DNA from: Clostridia bacterium
Lineage (GTDB): Bacteria; Bacillota; Clostridia; Christensenellales; DTU072
Length of the DNA stretch: 64,000 nt
Reading direction: 5' to 3'
Assembly: GCA_017403145.1 (NCBI GenBank)
Contig: JAFQOO010000007.1
Coordinates: 206,889-270,888, forward strand
The translations under genes and the position numbers were made by a program. The notes under the pieces were generated by a model. That model saw only the letters and a program-made list of their open reading frames with translations, made no database searches and was not told the DNA's origin. Positions 1 through 10,394 of this stretch are shown piece by piece; positions within the stretch are counted from its first letter, which is position 1; each line of letters begins with the position of its first letter.

Positions 1-762
1 ACCGGCGTAACTCCCGTGCTGGCAACCATCATAGTGGGCAGTAATCCCGCTTCTCAAACCTACGTTAAAATGAAAGGTAACGCTTGCTTGCGCGTGGGTA
101 TCGAACCTCGTAAAATAGAGCTTCCCGAAGAAACCACAACGGAAGAGCTTCTTGCAGTAATAGAAGAGCTTAACCAAGACGAAAGGGTTTCCGGCATACT
201 TTTGCAACATCCTGTGCCCAGACAAATAGACGAGCAAAAGTGCTTCAACTCTATAGCGCTAGACAAGGATACCGATGGCGTAAATACCGCATCTTTCGGT
301 TCGGTAACTATGGGTGGAAATGGGTTCAAGTGCGCTACCCCATACTCGATTATGACGATACTAAAATACTATAACGTTGAGCTTAGCGGTAAACACGCGG
401 TAGTAATAGGCAGAAGTCCCATTCTCGGTAAGCCCGTATCTATGCTTCTTCTAAATGAAAACGCAACGGTAACCATATGCCATTCTCGCACCAAAAACCT
501 TCCTGAAATAGTGAAGACTGCAGATATCGTAGTCGCTTGCGTAGGCAAGGCAAAGTTTGTTCAAAAGGAGTGGTTAAAAGAGGGTGTCGTTTTGGTCGAC
601 GCAGGATATAACGCAGGCAACGTCGGTGATATCGACCTAGAAAACTGCGCCGAAATATCGAGCGCTTATACCCCCGTTCCCGGTGGTGTTGGACCTTGTA
701 CGATAGCTATGTTAATGAGCCAAACCGTCGAAAGTGCGGAAAGAAAATATTTGGATATTTAG
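1..762 (+). CDS. folD: FolD, methylenetetrahydrofolate dehydrogenase/cyclohydrolase (5' end outside window)
   Basis: Bifunctional cytosolic one-carbon enzyme that interconverts 5,10-methylene-, methenyl- and 10-formyl-tetrahydrofolate with NADP. The reading frame is open from base 1, so the GTG at base 16 is an internal valine and not the start; about 30-35 N-terminal residues are missing compared with the usual 280-290 aa. Visible family marks are NPASQTYVKMK, which carries the catalytic Tyr-x3-Lys pair, the GRSPILGKP nucleotide-binding segment, and the C-terminal PVPGGVGP signature. A hairpin terminator follows, so it is transcribed separately from the pyrimidine operon. Assignment is secure. 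Confidence 0.95.
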   Translation, partial: TGVTPVLATIIVGSNPASQTYVKMKGNACLRVGIEPRKIELPEETTTEELLAVIEELNQDERVSGILLQHPVPRQIDEQKCFNSIALDKDTDGVNTASFGSVTMGGNGFKCATPYSIMTILKYYNVELSGKHAVVIGRSPILGKPVSMLLLNENATVTICHSRTKNLPEIVKTADIVVACVGKAKFVQKEWLKEGVVLVDAGYNAGNVGDIDLENCAEISSAYTPVPGGVGPCTIAMLMSQTVESAERKYLDI

Positions 763-886
763 GTACTATAAAACGCTATTTAGGTTACCTAAAACCACTA
801 TTTGAGAAATAATTTTGCAAGATAAAAATTCGATAAAAAGGGATAATATTCTTTTTAAAATCGACTTGTAGTAAAAGAACTTTTAT

Positions 887-914
887 CGCCACCAATAGGT
901 GGCGTTATTTTTTA
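887..914 (+). terminator. Rho-independent terminator after folD
   Basis: A perfect 7 bp stem (CGCCACC/GGTGGCG) with an AATA loop is followed by a T-rich tract. It lies 125 bases after the folD stop and just before the pyrB promoter. The 763-886 stretch holds only a small TTTAGG-TTA-CCTAAA hairpin near 779-793. Confidence 0.85.
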
Positions 915-938
915 TAGGTTAAAATTTAAACAAATTAC

Positions 939-967
939 TTTACATATTAAAATCGTTAGTATATAAT
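939..967 (+). promoter_or_regulatory. Sigma-A promoter of the pyrimidine operon
   Basis: TTTACA (939-944), 17 bp spacer, TATAAT (962-967). The start site would fall near 974, leaving a leader of about 30 nt before pyrB. That is too short for a PyrR or UMP attenuator, and no such element is visible. Confidence 0.8.
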
Positions 968-1003
968 AATAAAAAATTAAATACACATACACGCGAGGTA
1001 CTT

Positions 1004-1879
1004 ATGAGAGGATTGTTGACACTAAGGGATTTATCATCCCCGGAAATAATGGATATCATAGAACTTGCTATTCGTTTTAAGAAAGGTTGGACACTCAACT
1101 TCCCGGGGAAGAAGATGGTCAACCTTTTTTATGAGAATTCCACTCGTACCCAATATAGCTTCCAAGTAGCTATGATAAATTTGGGTATTACTCCACTTTC
1201 GGTTAACCTAGCAACCTCTAGTGTGCAAAAGGGCGAAACCCTTTACGATACCGTTAGAACTTTCGAAGCTCTTGGTGTCGATGGTGTTGTTATTCGCCAT
1301 ACGCAGGACGAGTATTATAGGGAACTTGAGGGTATCAAGGTCCCTATTTTTAATGGCGGAGACGGTAAGTCCGACCATCCCACCCAAACCTTGCTCGACT
1401 TGATGACTATATACGAAGAGTTCGGTAGATTCGAGGGCTTAAAGATTGCTCTAGTAGGCGACATAGCTCACTCCCGCGTTGCTCACGGTAACGCCGAGGT
1501 TATGCGCAGACTTGGTATGAAAGTTTATATATCCGGTCCCAAAGAATTTGCTTCCGATAATACCGCAGAATATATCGACCTTGATAAAGCGGTGGAAACT
1601 TGCGATATCATAAATCTTCTCCGCGTTCAATTCGAAAGACACGAAGAATCTATGAAAATCACCAAGGAAGAATACCACGAGAAATATGGTATGACGGTGG
1701 AACGCGTTGCTAAGATGAAGAATCGTGGCATCATAATGCACCCGGCACCCATCAACCGCGGTATAGAAATTGCTTCCGAAGTCGCCGAGTGCGATAAGAG
1801 TCGCATCTATAAACAAATGGAAAACGGCGTATACGTTAGAATGGCGGTTATTACCCTCGCGCTACAAGGAAAACTTTAA
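1004..1879 (+). CDS. pyrB: Aspartate carbamoyltransferase catalytic subunit
   Basis: Condenses carbamoyl phosphate and aspartate to N-carbamoyl-aspartate, the committed step of pyrimidine synthesis. The 291 residues fit the short Bacillus-type catalytic chain. The carbamoyl phosphate loop STRT is at residues 46-49, followed by HPTQTLLD in the middle and the HPAPINRG motif near residue 246. GAGGT precedes the ATG at the right distance. No pyrI regulatory subunit accompanies it. The stop overlaps the pyrC start (TAATG), which implies translational coupling. First gene of an eight-gene operon. Confidence 0.97.
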   Translation: MRGLLTLRDLSSPEIMDIIELAIRFKKGWTLNFPGKKMVNLFYENSTRTQYSFQVAMINLGITPLSVNLATSSVQKGETLYDTVRTFEALGVDGVVIRHTQDEYYRELEGIKVPIFNGGDGKSDHPTQTLLDLMTIYEEFGRFEGLKIALVGDIAHSRVAHGNAEVMRRLGMKVYISGPKEFASDNTAEYIDLDKAVETCDIINLLRVQFERHEESMKITKEEYHEKYGMTVERVAKMKNRGIIMHPAPINRGIEIASEVAECDKSRIYKQMENGVYVRMAVITLALQGKL

Positions 1880-3087
1880 TGATATTAAAAAATGGTCTTA
1901 TCTTAATAGACGACGAGCTTTGTAAACGTGATATCGCGATAGACGATAAAGGCGTTATTACCGCTATCGAGCCTTGTCTGGAAAACGATTGCTACGTTGA
2001 CGTATCGGGACTATGGGTTATGCCATCCGCTGTCGACGTTCACGTTCATTTGCGTGAGCCCGGTTACGAATATAAAGAAAGGGTATTTACCGGCACTAAA
2101 GCTGCGGCAAAAGGTGGTGTAGGTACCATAATGCCTATGCCAAACCTAAATCCTTGCCCCGATTCGGTTGAAAATTTAAAGGTGCAGACCGATATCATAG
2201 AGCGCGATGCAGAGGTAAAATGCTATCCTTTCTGCTCGGTTACGATAGGGGAAATGGGTAAGGAAATGAGCGATTTGGAAAATCTTGCTCCCTTGGTAAA
2301 AGCTTTTACCGACGATGGCAAGGGCGTAAATAATCTCGAAATTCTAGAACGCGCAATGGTTATTGCAAAAAACAATAACAAAGTTATTGCTTCCCACGCA
2401 GAGGCGGAAAACTTGGGTACTTCGCGCGAAGCGGAAATCGTTGCGGTAGACCGCGAAACCGATATGGCAAAGAGAATAGGAGTAAAGTATCATTTTTGCC
2501 ACATTTCCACCAAAGAAGCATACGAAAAGGTACGTCAAGCAAAAAAAGAGGGTTACGACGTAACCGTTGAAGCTTGTCCTCACCATTTGTTACTTTGCGA
2601 CGAGGATATAAAAGATGGTAACACCAAAATGAACCCGCCCCTTCGTCCCCGTGCCGATATGGAAGCAACGATAGAGGCGCTTCTCGACGGTACTATCGAT
2701 ATGCTGGCAACCGACCACGCACCCCACGCAAAAAGCGAAAAGGGGGAATATGCAAAGAGTCTAAACGGTATCATTGGGTTAGAAACCTTTTTGCCCAGCA
2801 TATATACCCACTTTGTAAAAACGGGAAAGATAAGCCACGCAAGGTTTATCGAGCTTGTTTCGACTGCTCCCGCAAGAAGATTCGACTTACCCGTTCCCGC
2901 GCTTAAAGTAGGGGAAAAGGCAAATCTATGCGCGCTCGATATTGCAAACTCGCACGTATATACCGAGGATGAAATTCTATCCTTGTCGAAAAACTCACCC
3001 TTTATAGGCTACGAGTTCTACGGATTCAACAAGTTGACTTTGGTCGACGGAAAGATAAAATACATACAACTCAATTTGGAGGCGTAA
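1879..3087 (+). CDS. pyrC: Dihydroorotase
   Basis: Zinc amidohydrolase that cyclises carbamoyl-aspartate to dihydroorotate. At 402 aa it fits the type I (Bacillus-like) family. Metal ligands are visible in DVHVHLREPG near residue 53 and in HISTKEA near residue 210; the catalytic Asp is in ATDHAPH near residue 280. It starts on the ATG that overlaps the pyrB stop by one base and is followed immediately by carA, whose Shine-Dalgarno GGAGG lies inside the pyrC 3' end. Nothing unusual in the sequence. Confidence 0.97.
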   Translation: MILKNGLILIDDELCKRDIAIDDKGVITAIEPCLENDCYVDVSGLWVMPSAVDVHVHLREPGYEYKERVFTGTKAAAKGGVGTIMPMPNLNPCPDSVENLKVQTDIIERDAEVKCYPFCSVTIGEMGKEMSDLENLAPLVKAFTDDGKGVNNLEILERAMVIAKNNNKVIASHAEAENLGTSREAEIVAVDRETDMAKRIGVKYHFCHISTKEAYEKVRQAKKEGYDVTVEACPHHLLLCDEDIKDGNTKMNPPLRPRADMEATIEALLDGTIDMLATDHAPHAKSEKGEYAKSLNGIIGLETFLPSIYTHFVKTGKISHARFIELVSTAPARRFDLPVPALKVGEKANLCALDIANSHVYTEDEILSLSKNSPFIGYEFYGFNKLTLVDGKIKYIQLNLEA

Positions 3088-4185
3088 ATGAATAAACGAA
3101 TGTTGGTGCTTGAAAATGGCAAATGCTTTTTCGGCGAGGGCTTCGGTGCAAACGAAACTCGCATTGCCGAATTGGTCTTTAACACTTCTATGGTAGGCTA
3201 TCAAGAGATAATATCCGACCCCGCTTACCGTAACTGTATGCTCGTTATGAGCTATCCGCTAATAGGTAACTATGGACTTACCGACGACGACTTTGAGTCC
3301 AAGGCAGTTCACGTTAGCGGTATGATAGTTAGGGAATATAACGACTCTCCCTCGAACTATCGCTTCACCCGTACTCTAGCCGAGGTTTTGCGTGATAACG
3401 GTGCTCCCGGAATACAAGGCGTAGATACCCGCGAAATCGTTAGAATCATACGTAACGAAGGCAGTATGCGTGCTATGATTACCGATGCCGATAGAGAGGT
3501 TGAAGAATGCTTAAAGGAAATCAAAGCATATAGTTTGGTATCCCACGCGGTCAAAGAAGTATCTTCTAAGAGCGTGTGGTATGCACGTACGCGCAATCCC
3601 CAATTCACCGTTGGTATAATCGATTGTGGCGTTAGAAGCACTATGATAAGAAAGTTTAAAAACAATGGCTGTAACGCGGTAGTATTCCCCTATGACGCAA
3701 CCAAGGAAGAAATACTAAAGCATCGTCCTAACGGTCTATTTATCTCCGATGGCCCCGATGCTCCCCAAGCTGTAGCGGAAATCCAAGAGCTTGTAAAAGA
3801 GTTTAAAGGCAAGCTACCCATTATGGGAATAGGTCTTGGCGCACATCTGATTGCATACGCATACGGCGCAAAGATAAGCAAAATGAAGTTTGGACATAAC
3901 GGAGCAAATCAACCCGTTAAAAATCTTTTGAACAACGAAATAGAAATCACATCTCAAAACCACATTCACGTTATAGATAAAGATTCTCTTGAAGGAACCG
4001 AGCTAACCCTCACCCACGTAAACCTAATCGACGGTACTTGCGAGGGCGTAATTGATGAAAAGAACGGTGTTATTGCTATGCAATATCATCCCTCGGAAGA
4101 CGGTGCAGGATATCTCTTTGAAAACTTTATCAACTTTATGAAGAAATTTGGAGGACGCAAAAATGCCAAAGAGAACAGATATTAA
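3088..4185 (+). CDS. carA: Carbamoyl phosphate synthetase small subunit with degenerate glutaminase site
   Basis: The partner of CarB, normally a class I glutamine amidotransferase that feeds ammonia to the synthetase. The 365 residues align along the whole family: N-terminal CarA domain ([11 protein letters not shown] near residue 38) and C-terminal GATase domain. The catalytic residues are missing. The family GICLGHQ elbow reads GIGLGAH, with Gly at 249 where the nucleophilic Cys should be. The HPE that supplies the His-Glu pair reads H334-P-S336. The TSQNHG segment reads TSQNHI. The frame is intact and the rest of the fold is conserved. I infer that it binds CarB but cannot hydrolyse glutamine, so the complex would use free ammonia, as animal CPS I does. 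It overlaps carB by 23 bases. Confidence 0.93.
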   Translation: MNKRMLVLENGKCFFGEGFGANETRIAELVFNTSMVGYQEIISDPAYRNCMLVMSYPLIGNYGLTDDDFESKAVHVSGMIVREYNDSPSNYRFTRTLAEVLRDNGAPGIQGVDTREIVRIIRNEGSMRAMITDADREVEECLKEIKAYSLVSHAVKEVSSKSVWYARTRNPQFTVGIIDCGVRSTMIRKFKNNGCNAVVFPYDATKEEILKHRPNGLFISDGPDAPQAVAEIQELVKEFKGKLPIMGIGLGAHLIAYAYGAKISKMKFGHNGANQPVKNLLNNEIEITSQNHIHVIDKDSLEGTELTLTHVNLIDGTCEGVIDEKNGVIAMQYHPSEDGAGYLFENFINFMKKFGGRKNAKENRY

Positions 4186-7100
4186 GAAAATTATGATGAT
4201 AGGCTCCGGTCCTATCGTTATAGGACAAGCCGCAGAGTTCGACTACGCAGGCACCCAAGCTTGCTTGGCTCTCAAAGAAGAAGGCTACGAGGTTATTCTC
4301 GTAAACTCTAACCCCGCTACCATAATGACCGACCATACTATGGCAGACAAGGTCTATATGGAGCCCCTAGACTTAGAGCACGTTGCAAAGATTATCCGCC
4401 ACGAGCGTCCCGACGGTTTGCTTTGCTCTATAGGTGGTCAAACAGGTCTAAACCTAGGTATGCAACTTTCCACCAAAGGTATTCTCGACGAATGTCAAGT
4501 AGAGCTACTAGGAACTTCCTACGAAGCTATCGCAAAAGCAGAGGACCGTCAATTATTCAAAGATTTATGTATCGAAATTGGCGAGCCCGTTCTACAATCG
4601 GAAACCGCTAACACCGTTGATGAATGCGTTAGAATTGCAGAAGAAATCGGTTATCCCATCATCGTTCGTCCCGCGTTTACTCTAGGCGGAACGGGTGGCG
4701 GATTTGCCGATAACGAAGAAGAACTTCGCGAGCTATCCAAGAATGCTCTTAAGCTTTCTCCCGTTACCCAAGTTCTTATCGAGAAGTCCATAAAGGGCTA
4801 CAAGGAAATTGAGTTCGAGGTTATGCGTGATAAATCGGGAACAGCAATCGCTATTTGCTGTATGGAAAACGTTGACCCCGTTGGTATCCACACCGGTGAT
4901 AGTATAGTTGTAGCGCCTTCACAAACTCTAACTTTAAAAGAGTACAATATGCTAAAGGGCGCAGCTCTAAACATAATCAAAGCTCTAAAGATAGAGGGTG
5001 GATGTAACGTTCAATTCGCACTTGACCCCTATAGCTTCGAGTACTTTGTAATCGAGGTTAACCCCCGCGTTTCTCGTTCTTCGGCACTCGCAAGTAAGGC
5101 AAGTGGATTCCCAATTGCTAGAGTTAGTGCAAAAATCGCTTGTGGTCTAACCCTTGACGAAATCGATATTGGTTGCGGTAAAGCATCATTCGAGCCCAGC
5201 CTTGACTACATCGTAGCAAAGGTTCCTCGTTTCCCCTTTGATAAGTTTACAAAGGCAAACCGCGTACTCAACACCCAAATGAAAGCAACGGGCGAAGTTA
5301 TGAGCATTGGTAGAACCTTTGAAGAGGCAATCCTAAAGGCTGTTCGTTCTCTCGAAACGGGACTTGACCACCTCGAAATCAAGGCTCTAAAGGAACTTTC
5401 AACTCACGACCTTATCGACCTAATTATCAAAAACACCGACGAACGCATATACGCTCTTGCAGAAGCTATCCGTCGCGACGTTAAGATAGATTATCTATAC
5501 GACCTAACCCAAATCGACCGCTTCTTCCTAGAAAAGATTCAAAACATAACCAATATGGAGAAGGTTATCGCTTCTGCAAAGGGCGATATCGAAATCCTAA
5601 AAGTTGCTAAGAAGATGGGCTTTAGCGACGCTTATATCGGCGAAGCTTGGGGTATGAGCGAAAGAGAAATGTACGAACTACGTAAGGCAAACGCCATCTA
5701 TCCCGTTTACAAGATGATAGATACTTGCGCAGCAGAGTTCGAGTCCTACATTCCCTATATGTATTCAACCTACGAATCCGAAAACGAATCTATACGTTCC
5801 GACCGCAAAAAGGTTATCGTTATGGGTTCGGGCCCCATTAGAATTGGTCAAGGTATCGAGTTCGACTACTCCACCGTTCACGCAATTTGGGCTATCCGTG
5901 AAGCGGGTTACGAGGCAATAATTATAAATAATAACCCCGAAACCGTTTCTACCGACTATACCATTTCCGATAAACTTTACTTCGAGCCTCTAACCTTCGA
6001 AGACGTTATGAATATTATCGACTTCGAAAAACCAGAAGGCGTTATAGTTGCTCTGGGTGGTCAAACCGCTATCAACCTAGCCGAAGACCTCGACAAGGCA
6101 GGTGTTAAGATTTTGGGTAGCTCCGCAGAATCCATTGCGGCAGCAGAGGACCGCGACCTATTCAACGCAGCTCTCAACCGCTTGGGTATTCCTATGCCCG
6201 AAGGTAGAAGCGTATTTAACATCAAAGACGGTATCAAGGCAGCCGAAGAAATCGGTTATCCCGTTCTCGTTCGTCCCTCCTTCGTTTTGGGCGGAAGAAT
6301 GATGCATATCGTTTACGATAGAAGCCAACTTGAGCCCATTCTTGCCGAAGCAGTTAAAATCAACAAGAAACACCCCGTTCTTATCGACAAGTATATTCTA
6401 GGGCAAGAATGTGAAGTCGACGCTGTTTGCGACGGTACCGAAGTATTTATTCCCGGTATTATGGAGCATATCGAAAGAGCCGGCGTTCACAGTGGCGATA
6501 GTATGAGCGTATATCCTTGCTATTCACTTTCTGATAAAGTACAAGAAACTATCATCGATTATACCAACCGCATCGGTATCGGTCTGGACGTTAAAGGACC
6601 TTTCAATATTCAATTCGTAGTAGACAACAAAGATAAGGTTTATATAATCGAGGTTAACCCCCGTTCAAGTCGTACCGTTCCCTTCCTTGCTAAGACCACA
6701 GGCGCGCCTATTGCCGATATCGCAACCAAGGTTATGCTCGGCGTAAGCCTAAAGGAACAAGGTTATCAAGGCGTATTCCCCAAGAAGGAAAGATGGTTTG
6801 TTAAGACTCCTACCTTCTCATATAGCAAGCTTACCGGACTAGACGCAGTACTAAGTCCCGAAATGAAGTCGACCGGAGAAGCTATCGGTTACGATAAAAC
6901 GCTTACTCGCGCGCTATATAAATCTCTAAAAGCAAGTGGTCTCCGCGTTGCAAACTATGGTACCATATTAGCAACCATAGCAAATGCCCAAAAGGAACAA
7001 GCTTTGCCTTTAATCAAACGCTTCTACGATATGGGATTTAATATTGAAGCAACCGAAGGTACCGCTCAATTCCTAAAAGATAATGGTATACGTACTAGAG

Positions 7101-7330
7101 TTCGCAAAAAGATTTCACAAGGCAGTGAAGAAATTTTGGATAGCTTAAGAAAGGGATACGTAACCTACGTTGTAAATACCATTACCGAAGGTACCGCAGG
7201 TCAAGCGGACGGACACGTTATAAGAAGATGCGCTATCGATAACAACGTTCCCGTATTCACCTCCCTTGATACCGTAAGAGTACTTCTTGACGTTCTAGAA
7301 GAAAACACTATGGGAGTATCCACTATATGA
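4163..7330 (+). CDS. carB: Carbamoyl phosphate synthetase large subunit
   Basis: Makes carbamoyl phosphate from bicarbonate, ammonia and two ATP. About 1055 aa, full length: two homologous ATP-grasp halves, each opening with a GSGPIxIGQ nucleotide motif (near residues 16 and 557) and each containing an EVNPR metal-binding segment, then a C-terminal MGS-like allosteric domain from about residue 930. I chose ATG 4163 because GGAGGA lies seven bases upstream; the longer in-frame TTG at 4148 contains that ribosome binding site. The stop overlaps pyrK (ATGA). With the damaged CarA beside it, this is the only CPS visible here. Confidence 0.96.
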   Translation: MPKRTDIKKIMMIGSGPIVIGQAAEFDYAGTQACLALKEEGYEVILVNSNPATIMTDHTMADKVYMEPLDLEHVAKIIRHERPDGLLCSIGGQTGLNLGMQLSTKGILDECQVELLGTSYEAIAKAEDRQLFKDLCIEIGEPVLQSETANTVDECVRIAEEIGYPIIVRPAFTLGGTGGGFADNEEELRELSKNALKLSPVTQVLIEKSIKGYKEIEFEVMRDKSGTAIAICCMENVDPVGIHTGDSIVVAPSQTLTLKEYNMLKGAALNIIKALKIEGGCNVQFALDPYSFEYFVIEVNPRVSRSSALASKASGFPIARVSAKIACGLTLDEIDIGCGKASFEPSLDYIVAKVPRFPFDKFTKANRVLNTQMKATGEVMSIGRTFEEAILKAVRSLETGLDHLEIKALKELSTHDLIDLIIKNTDERIYALAEAIRRDVKIDYLYDLTQIDRFFLEKIQNITNMEKVIASAKGDIEILKVAKKMGFSDAYIGEAWGMSEREMYELRKANAIYPVYKMIDTCAAEFESYIPYMYSTYESENESIRSDRKKVIVMGSGPIRIGQGIEFDYSTVHAIWAIREAGYEAIIINNNPETVSTDYTISDKLYFEPLTFEDVMNIIDFEKPEGVIVALGGQTAINLAEDLDKAGVKILGSSAESIAAAEDRDLFNAALNRLGIPMPEGRSVFNIKDGIKAAEEIGYPVLVRPSFVLGGRMMHIVYDRSQLEPILAEAVKINKKHPVLIDKYILGQECEVDAVCDGTEVFIPGIMEHIERAGVHSGDSMSVYPCYSLSDKVQETIIDYTNRIGIGLDVKGPFNIQFVVDNKDKVYIIEVNPRSSRTVPFLAKTTGAPIADIATKVMLGVSLKEQGYQGVFPKKERWFVKTPTFSYSKLTGLDAVLSPEMKSTGEAIGYDKTLTRALYKSLKASGLRVANYGTILATIANAQKEQALPLIKRFYDMGFNIEATEGTAQFLKDNGIRTRVRKKISQGSEEILDSLRKGYVTYVVNTITEGTAGQADGHVIRRCAIDNNVPVFTSLDTVRVLLDVLEENTMGVSTI

Positions 7331-8049
7331 TTCTAAAAGAGTTAACGGTTACCAGTAATAGAAAACTTGCCGACGGCATATACGAGATGCGCTTTAGTGG
7401 TGCATCTCACGTGCGCCCCGGCAGTTTTGTGGAAGTTACTGTTCCGGGTTTTTACCTCAATCGTCCTTTTGGTGTAGGCAATTATGAAAATGGTGAAATC
7501 ACCATTTTTTATAAAGTAGTAGGTCAAGGTACCGATAAAATGACCGAAATACAAGTGGGCGAAAAGCTAAAAGTTATTTACGAGCTTGGCAATGGCTTCG
7601 ATATGGAAAAGGCAACCAAGCCTTTGCTAGTTAGCGGTGGAATTGGTATCGCCCCTATATACTACCTTGCAAAAGCTTTCGCAAATAAAGGTATTCGTCC
7701 CGTTGTAGTAACCGGTTTTAGAAATGCCGGCGAAGTCGTTCTAGAAAAAGAACTAGCAGAAATAGCCGACCTTTACGTAGCCACCGACGATGGTTCAAAG
7801 GGATTCCACGGTAACCCCGTTGCTTGTGTAAAAGCACTTGACAAAGAGTGGGATTACTACTATTCTTGCGGACCTATGGTAATGATGCACTTTTTAAAAA
7901 TGTACTCTGATAAAGGGGAACTATCTTTGGAAGCAAGGATGGGTTGTGGCTTTGGCGCTTGTATGGGATGCAGTATCAAAACGGTATCCGGCTACAAAAG
8001 AGTATGTAAAGAAGGCCCTGTGTTTGATGCAAAGGAGGTTGAGTTATGA
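7327..8049 (+). CDS. pyrK: Dihydroorotate dehydrogenase electron transfer subunit
   Basis: FAD and [2Fe-2S] protein that passes electrons from the PyrD flavin to NAD+. The 240 residues have a ferredoxin-reductase fold: FAD-binding RPFGVGNY near residue 38, NAD-binding GGIGIAP near residue 105, and the C-terminal iron-sulfur ligands in CGFGACMGC plus a later Cys before KEGPVF. It starts within the carB stop and its own stop overlaps pyrD, so the two subunits are coupled. Its presence marks the downstream PyrD as class 1B (NAD-dependent). Confidence 0.95.
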   Translation: MILKELTVTSNRKLADGIYEMRFSGASHVRPGSFVEVTVPGFYLNRPFGVGNYENGEITIFYKVVGQGTDKMTEIQVGEKLKVIYELGNGFDMEKATKPLLVSGGIGIAPIYYLAKAFANKGIRPVVVTGFRNAGEVVLEKELAEIADLYVATDDGSKGFHGNPVACVKALDKEWDYYYSCGPMVMMHFLKMYSDKGELSLEARMGCGFGACMGCSIKTVSGYKRVCKEGPVFDAKEVEL

Positions 8050-8981
8050 GCTCCATAAATAAAGTTTTAGATACCCAAATAGAACTTTTTGGTGTCAAGC
8101 TAGATAACCCAATTATCCCTGCAAGCGGAACTTTCGGCTTTGGATACGAGTTTAGCGAGTACTACGATATCAACGTTCTTGGCTCCATTTCTTTAAAGGG
8201 AACCACTCTTGAAAAAAGATATGGCAATCCTTTACCTCGTATTGCAGAGTGTCCCGCAGGACTCATCAACGCAATAGGACTACAAAATCCCGGCGTAGAC
8301 GCAGTTATCAACGAAGAGATACCAAGACTAAGTAAAGTATATTCCAAGCCCGTTATAGCCAACGTAGGCGGACATAGCTTTAACGAGTACACTCATACGG
8401 TAGCCAAGTTTAACGATTGCGACAAGGTGTTTGCGGTAGAGTTAAATATAAGTTGTCCCAACGTTAAGGGTGGCGGTATGGCTTTTGGTACCAATCCCGA
8501 AACGGTAGAAACCTTAGTTAGGGAAATCAAGAAGGTATCCACCAAACCTATTATCGTAAAATTGAGTCCCAACGTTACCGACGTAACCCTGCTTGCTAAA
8601 GCCGCCGAAAATGGTGGAGCAGATGGTTTAAGCTTGATAAACACTTTGGTCGGTATGCGTATAGACCTTAGAACCGCAAAACCCATTATTTCCGTTAAGA
8701 GTGGCGGTTATAGTGGTCCCGGAGTATTCCCTGTTGCTGTGAATATGGTTTATAAAGTTAGGGAAAAAACCTCGTTGCCCATCATAGGTATGGGTGGTAT
8801 AAGCAGTGCTAGCGACGTTATAGAAATGATGTACGCCGGTGCAAATGCCGTTATGGTTGGTTCACTCAATCTCGTAAATCCCTATGGCTGTAAGGAAATC
8901 ATAGAAGACTTACCCATAGAAATGCAAAAATTAGGAATAAATAAATTAACTGATATAATTGGGAGGGCACACAATGTGTAA
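8046..8981 (+). CDS. pyrD: Dihydroorotate dehydrogenase, class 1B catalytic subunit
   Basis: FMN enzyme that oxidises dihydroorotate to orotate in the cytosol with PyrK. The 311 residues include PASGTFGFG near the N-terminus, the active-site [11 protein letters not shown] whose Cys is the class 1B base, and the FMN phosphate segment [13 protein letters not shown] overlaps the pyrK stop (TTATGAG). The last bases overlap the start of pyrF by eight. Confidence 0.96.
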   Translation: MSSINKVLDTQIELFGVKLDNPIIPASGTFGFGYEFSEYYDINVLGSISLKGTTLEKRYGNPLPRIAECPAGLINAIGLQNPGVDAVINEEIPRLSKVYSKPVIANVGGHSFNEYTHTVAKFNDCDKVFAVELNISCPNVKGGGMAFGTNPETVETLVREIKKVSTKPIIVKLSPNVTDVTLLAKAAENGGADGLSLINTLVGMRIDLRTAKPIISVKSGGYSGPGVFPVAVNMVYKVREKTSLPIIGMGGISSASDVIEMMYAGANAVMVGSLNLVNPYGCKEIIEDLPIEMQKLGINKLTDIIGRAHNV

Positions 8982-9672
8982 AGACGTTATTATTGCTTGT
9001 GATTTTTCATCAAAAGAAGAACTTTATGCTTTCTTGGAAAAGCTAGGCGACCAAAAACCCTATCTTAAAGTAGGTATGGAACTCTATTATAAAGAGGGCG
9101 CACCTATGGTTAGAGAACTCAAAGCTAAGGGCTTTAAAATCTTCCTTGACCTTAAGCTACACGATATCCCCAACACCGTTTATAAGGCAATGAGAAACCT
9201 CGGCGAGCTTGGTGTAGACATCACCAACGTTCACGCATCCGGCGGTATCAAGATGATGGCTGCAGCTCTAAAAGGTCTACGTGAAGGCGCAGGCGACGGA
9301 GCAATGCCCAAACTAATAGCCGTTACCCAACTAACCTCAACCGATGCTGAAACGCTAAAGAACGAGCTTTTAATAGGCGAAACTTTGGAAAATACCGTTA
9401 AGCATTATGCTCTTAACGCAAAAGCGGCAGGTCTTGACGGCGTGGTATGTTCTCCTCTTGAAGCATCCATTATCAAGGAACTTGGACTTATGAGCGTAAC
9501 TCCCGGTATCCGTCTTGCAGGCGACTCCGTTGACGACCAAAAGAGAGTTACCACTCCCGCTAAAGCCAGAGAAATGGGTAGCACCTATATCGTTGTAGGT
9601 CGTTCCATTACCGCAGCGGAAGACCCCAGAGAAGCATATATCAAATGTACTAAAGAATTCAAAGGAGAATAA
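8974..9672 (+). CDS. pyrF: Orotidine 5'-phosphate decarboxylase
   Basis: Decarboxylates OMP to UMP. About 232 aa, with the catalytic [11 protein letters not shown] array (the Lys-x2-Asp charge network) near residue 60 and the phosphate-binding VVGRSI near the C-terminus. I place the start at ATG 8974 behind GGGAGG; a TTG at 8959 in the same frame would put that ribosome binding site inside the gene. It belongs to the shorter bacterial subfamily. Confidence 0.95.
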   Translation: MCKDVIIACDFSSKEELYAFLEKLGDQKPYLKVGMELYYKEGAPMVRELKAKGFKIFLDLKLHDIPNTVYKAMRNLGELGVDITNVHASGGIKMMAAALKGLREGAGDGAMPKLIAVTQLTSTDAETLKNELLIGETLENTVKHYALNAKAAGLDGVVCSPLEASIIKELGLMSVTPGIRLAGDSVDDQKRVTTPAKAREMGSTYIVVGRSITAAEDPREAYIKCTKEFKGE

Positions 9673-9675
9673 TTT

Positions 9676-10326
9676 ATGGATAAACAAGCACTTGCAACTT
9701 CCGTTGCCGAAGCATTACTTTCTATCAAAGCAGTTTTCTTGCGTCCTAGCGAACCCTTTACTTGGGCAAGTGGCATAAAGAGTCCCATATATTGCGACAA
9801 CCGTTTAACTCTTTCCGTACCCGCAATCAGAAAGATTATCGAAAATGGTATCGCTAGCGTTATCAAGGAAGAATATCCCGAAGTCGAAGTAGTAATGGGT
9901 ACTTCTACTGCAGGTATTCCTCACGCAGCAATTGTTTCCGAAATTCTAAATCTCCCTATGGGATACGTTCGTGGCGGTAACAAAGAGCACGGTAGAGGCA
10001 ACCGCATCGAAGGTGCCGACCCAAATGGCAAAAAGGTTGTTGTTGTAGAAGACCTTATCTCCACCGGCGGTAGCGCTATCGAAGTAGTTAATGCACTCCG
10101 TGAAGCTGGTGCTGACGTTCTAGGTATCGTATCCATATTTACCTACGAAATGAAGAAGGGCATCGAAAGACTAAAGGAAGCAAACGTTAATAACACCTCA
10201 CTTTCTTGCTTTACCACTCTTTCAAAGGTCGCTCTTGCACAAGGATATATCACCGAAAAGGAATATCGTATGGTTTCCGCTTTCCAAGCAAATCCCCAAG
10301 ACCCCACTTGGATTGACGTAGAATAA
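9676..10326 (+). CDS. pyrE: Orotate phosphoribosyltransferase
   Basis: Transfers ribose phosphate from PRPP to orotate. 216 aa with the PRPP-binding loop VVVVEDLISTGGSA near residue 120 and the FTWASGIKSPIYCDNR substrate segment near residue 30. AAGGAGA precedes the ATG by about seven bases. It is the last gene of the operon and is followed by a strong terminator. pyrF-pyrE order completes the path from carbamoyl phosphate to UMP in one transcript. Confidence 0.96.
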   Translation: MDKQALATSVAEALLSIKAVFLRPSEPFTWASGIKSPIYCDNRLTLSVPAIRKIIENGIASVIKEEYPEVEVVMGTSTAGIPHAAIVSEILNLPMGYVRGGNKEHGRGNRIEGADPNGKKVVVVEDLISTGGSAIEVVNALREAGADVLGIVSIFTYEMKKGIERLKEANVNNTSLSCFTTLSKVALAQGYITEKEYRMVSAFQANPQDPTWIDVE

Positions 10327-10344
10327 TAAGTTGTATAACAATTC

Positions 10345-10371
10345 AAAAGAGCCCTTAAAGGGCTCTTTTTT
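10345..10371 (+). terminator. Terminator of the pyrimidine operon, bidirectional
   Basis: Stem AGAGCCC/GGGCTCT with a TTAAA loop is flanked by A residues on the left and T residues on the right, so it can end both pyrE and the convergent aminotransferase gene. Confidence 0.9.
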
Positions 10372-10394
10372 GTATGTATTCAATAAATTTAACA

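Noticed and set aside
3826-3846. Sequencing error explaining the missing Cys in CarA
   Set aside because: A single base could explain Gly249, but independent changes at 252-253, 336 and the TSQNH segment make a genuine loss more likely.
4148-4163. TTG start for carB
   Set aside because: It contains the GGAGGA ribosome binding site that serves the ATG at 4163.
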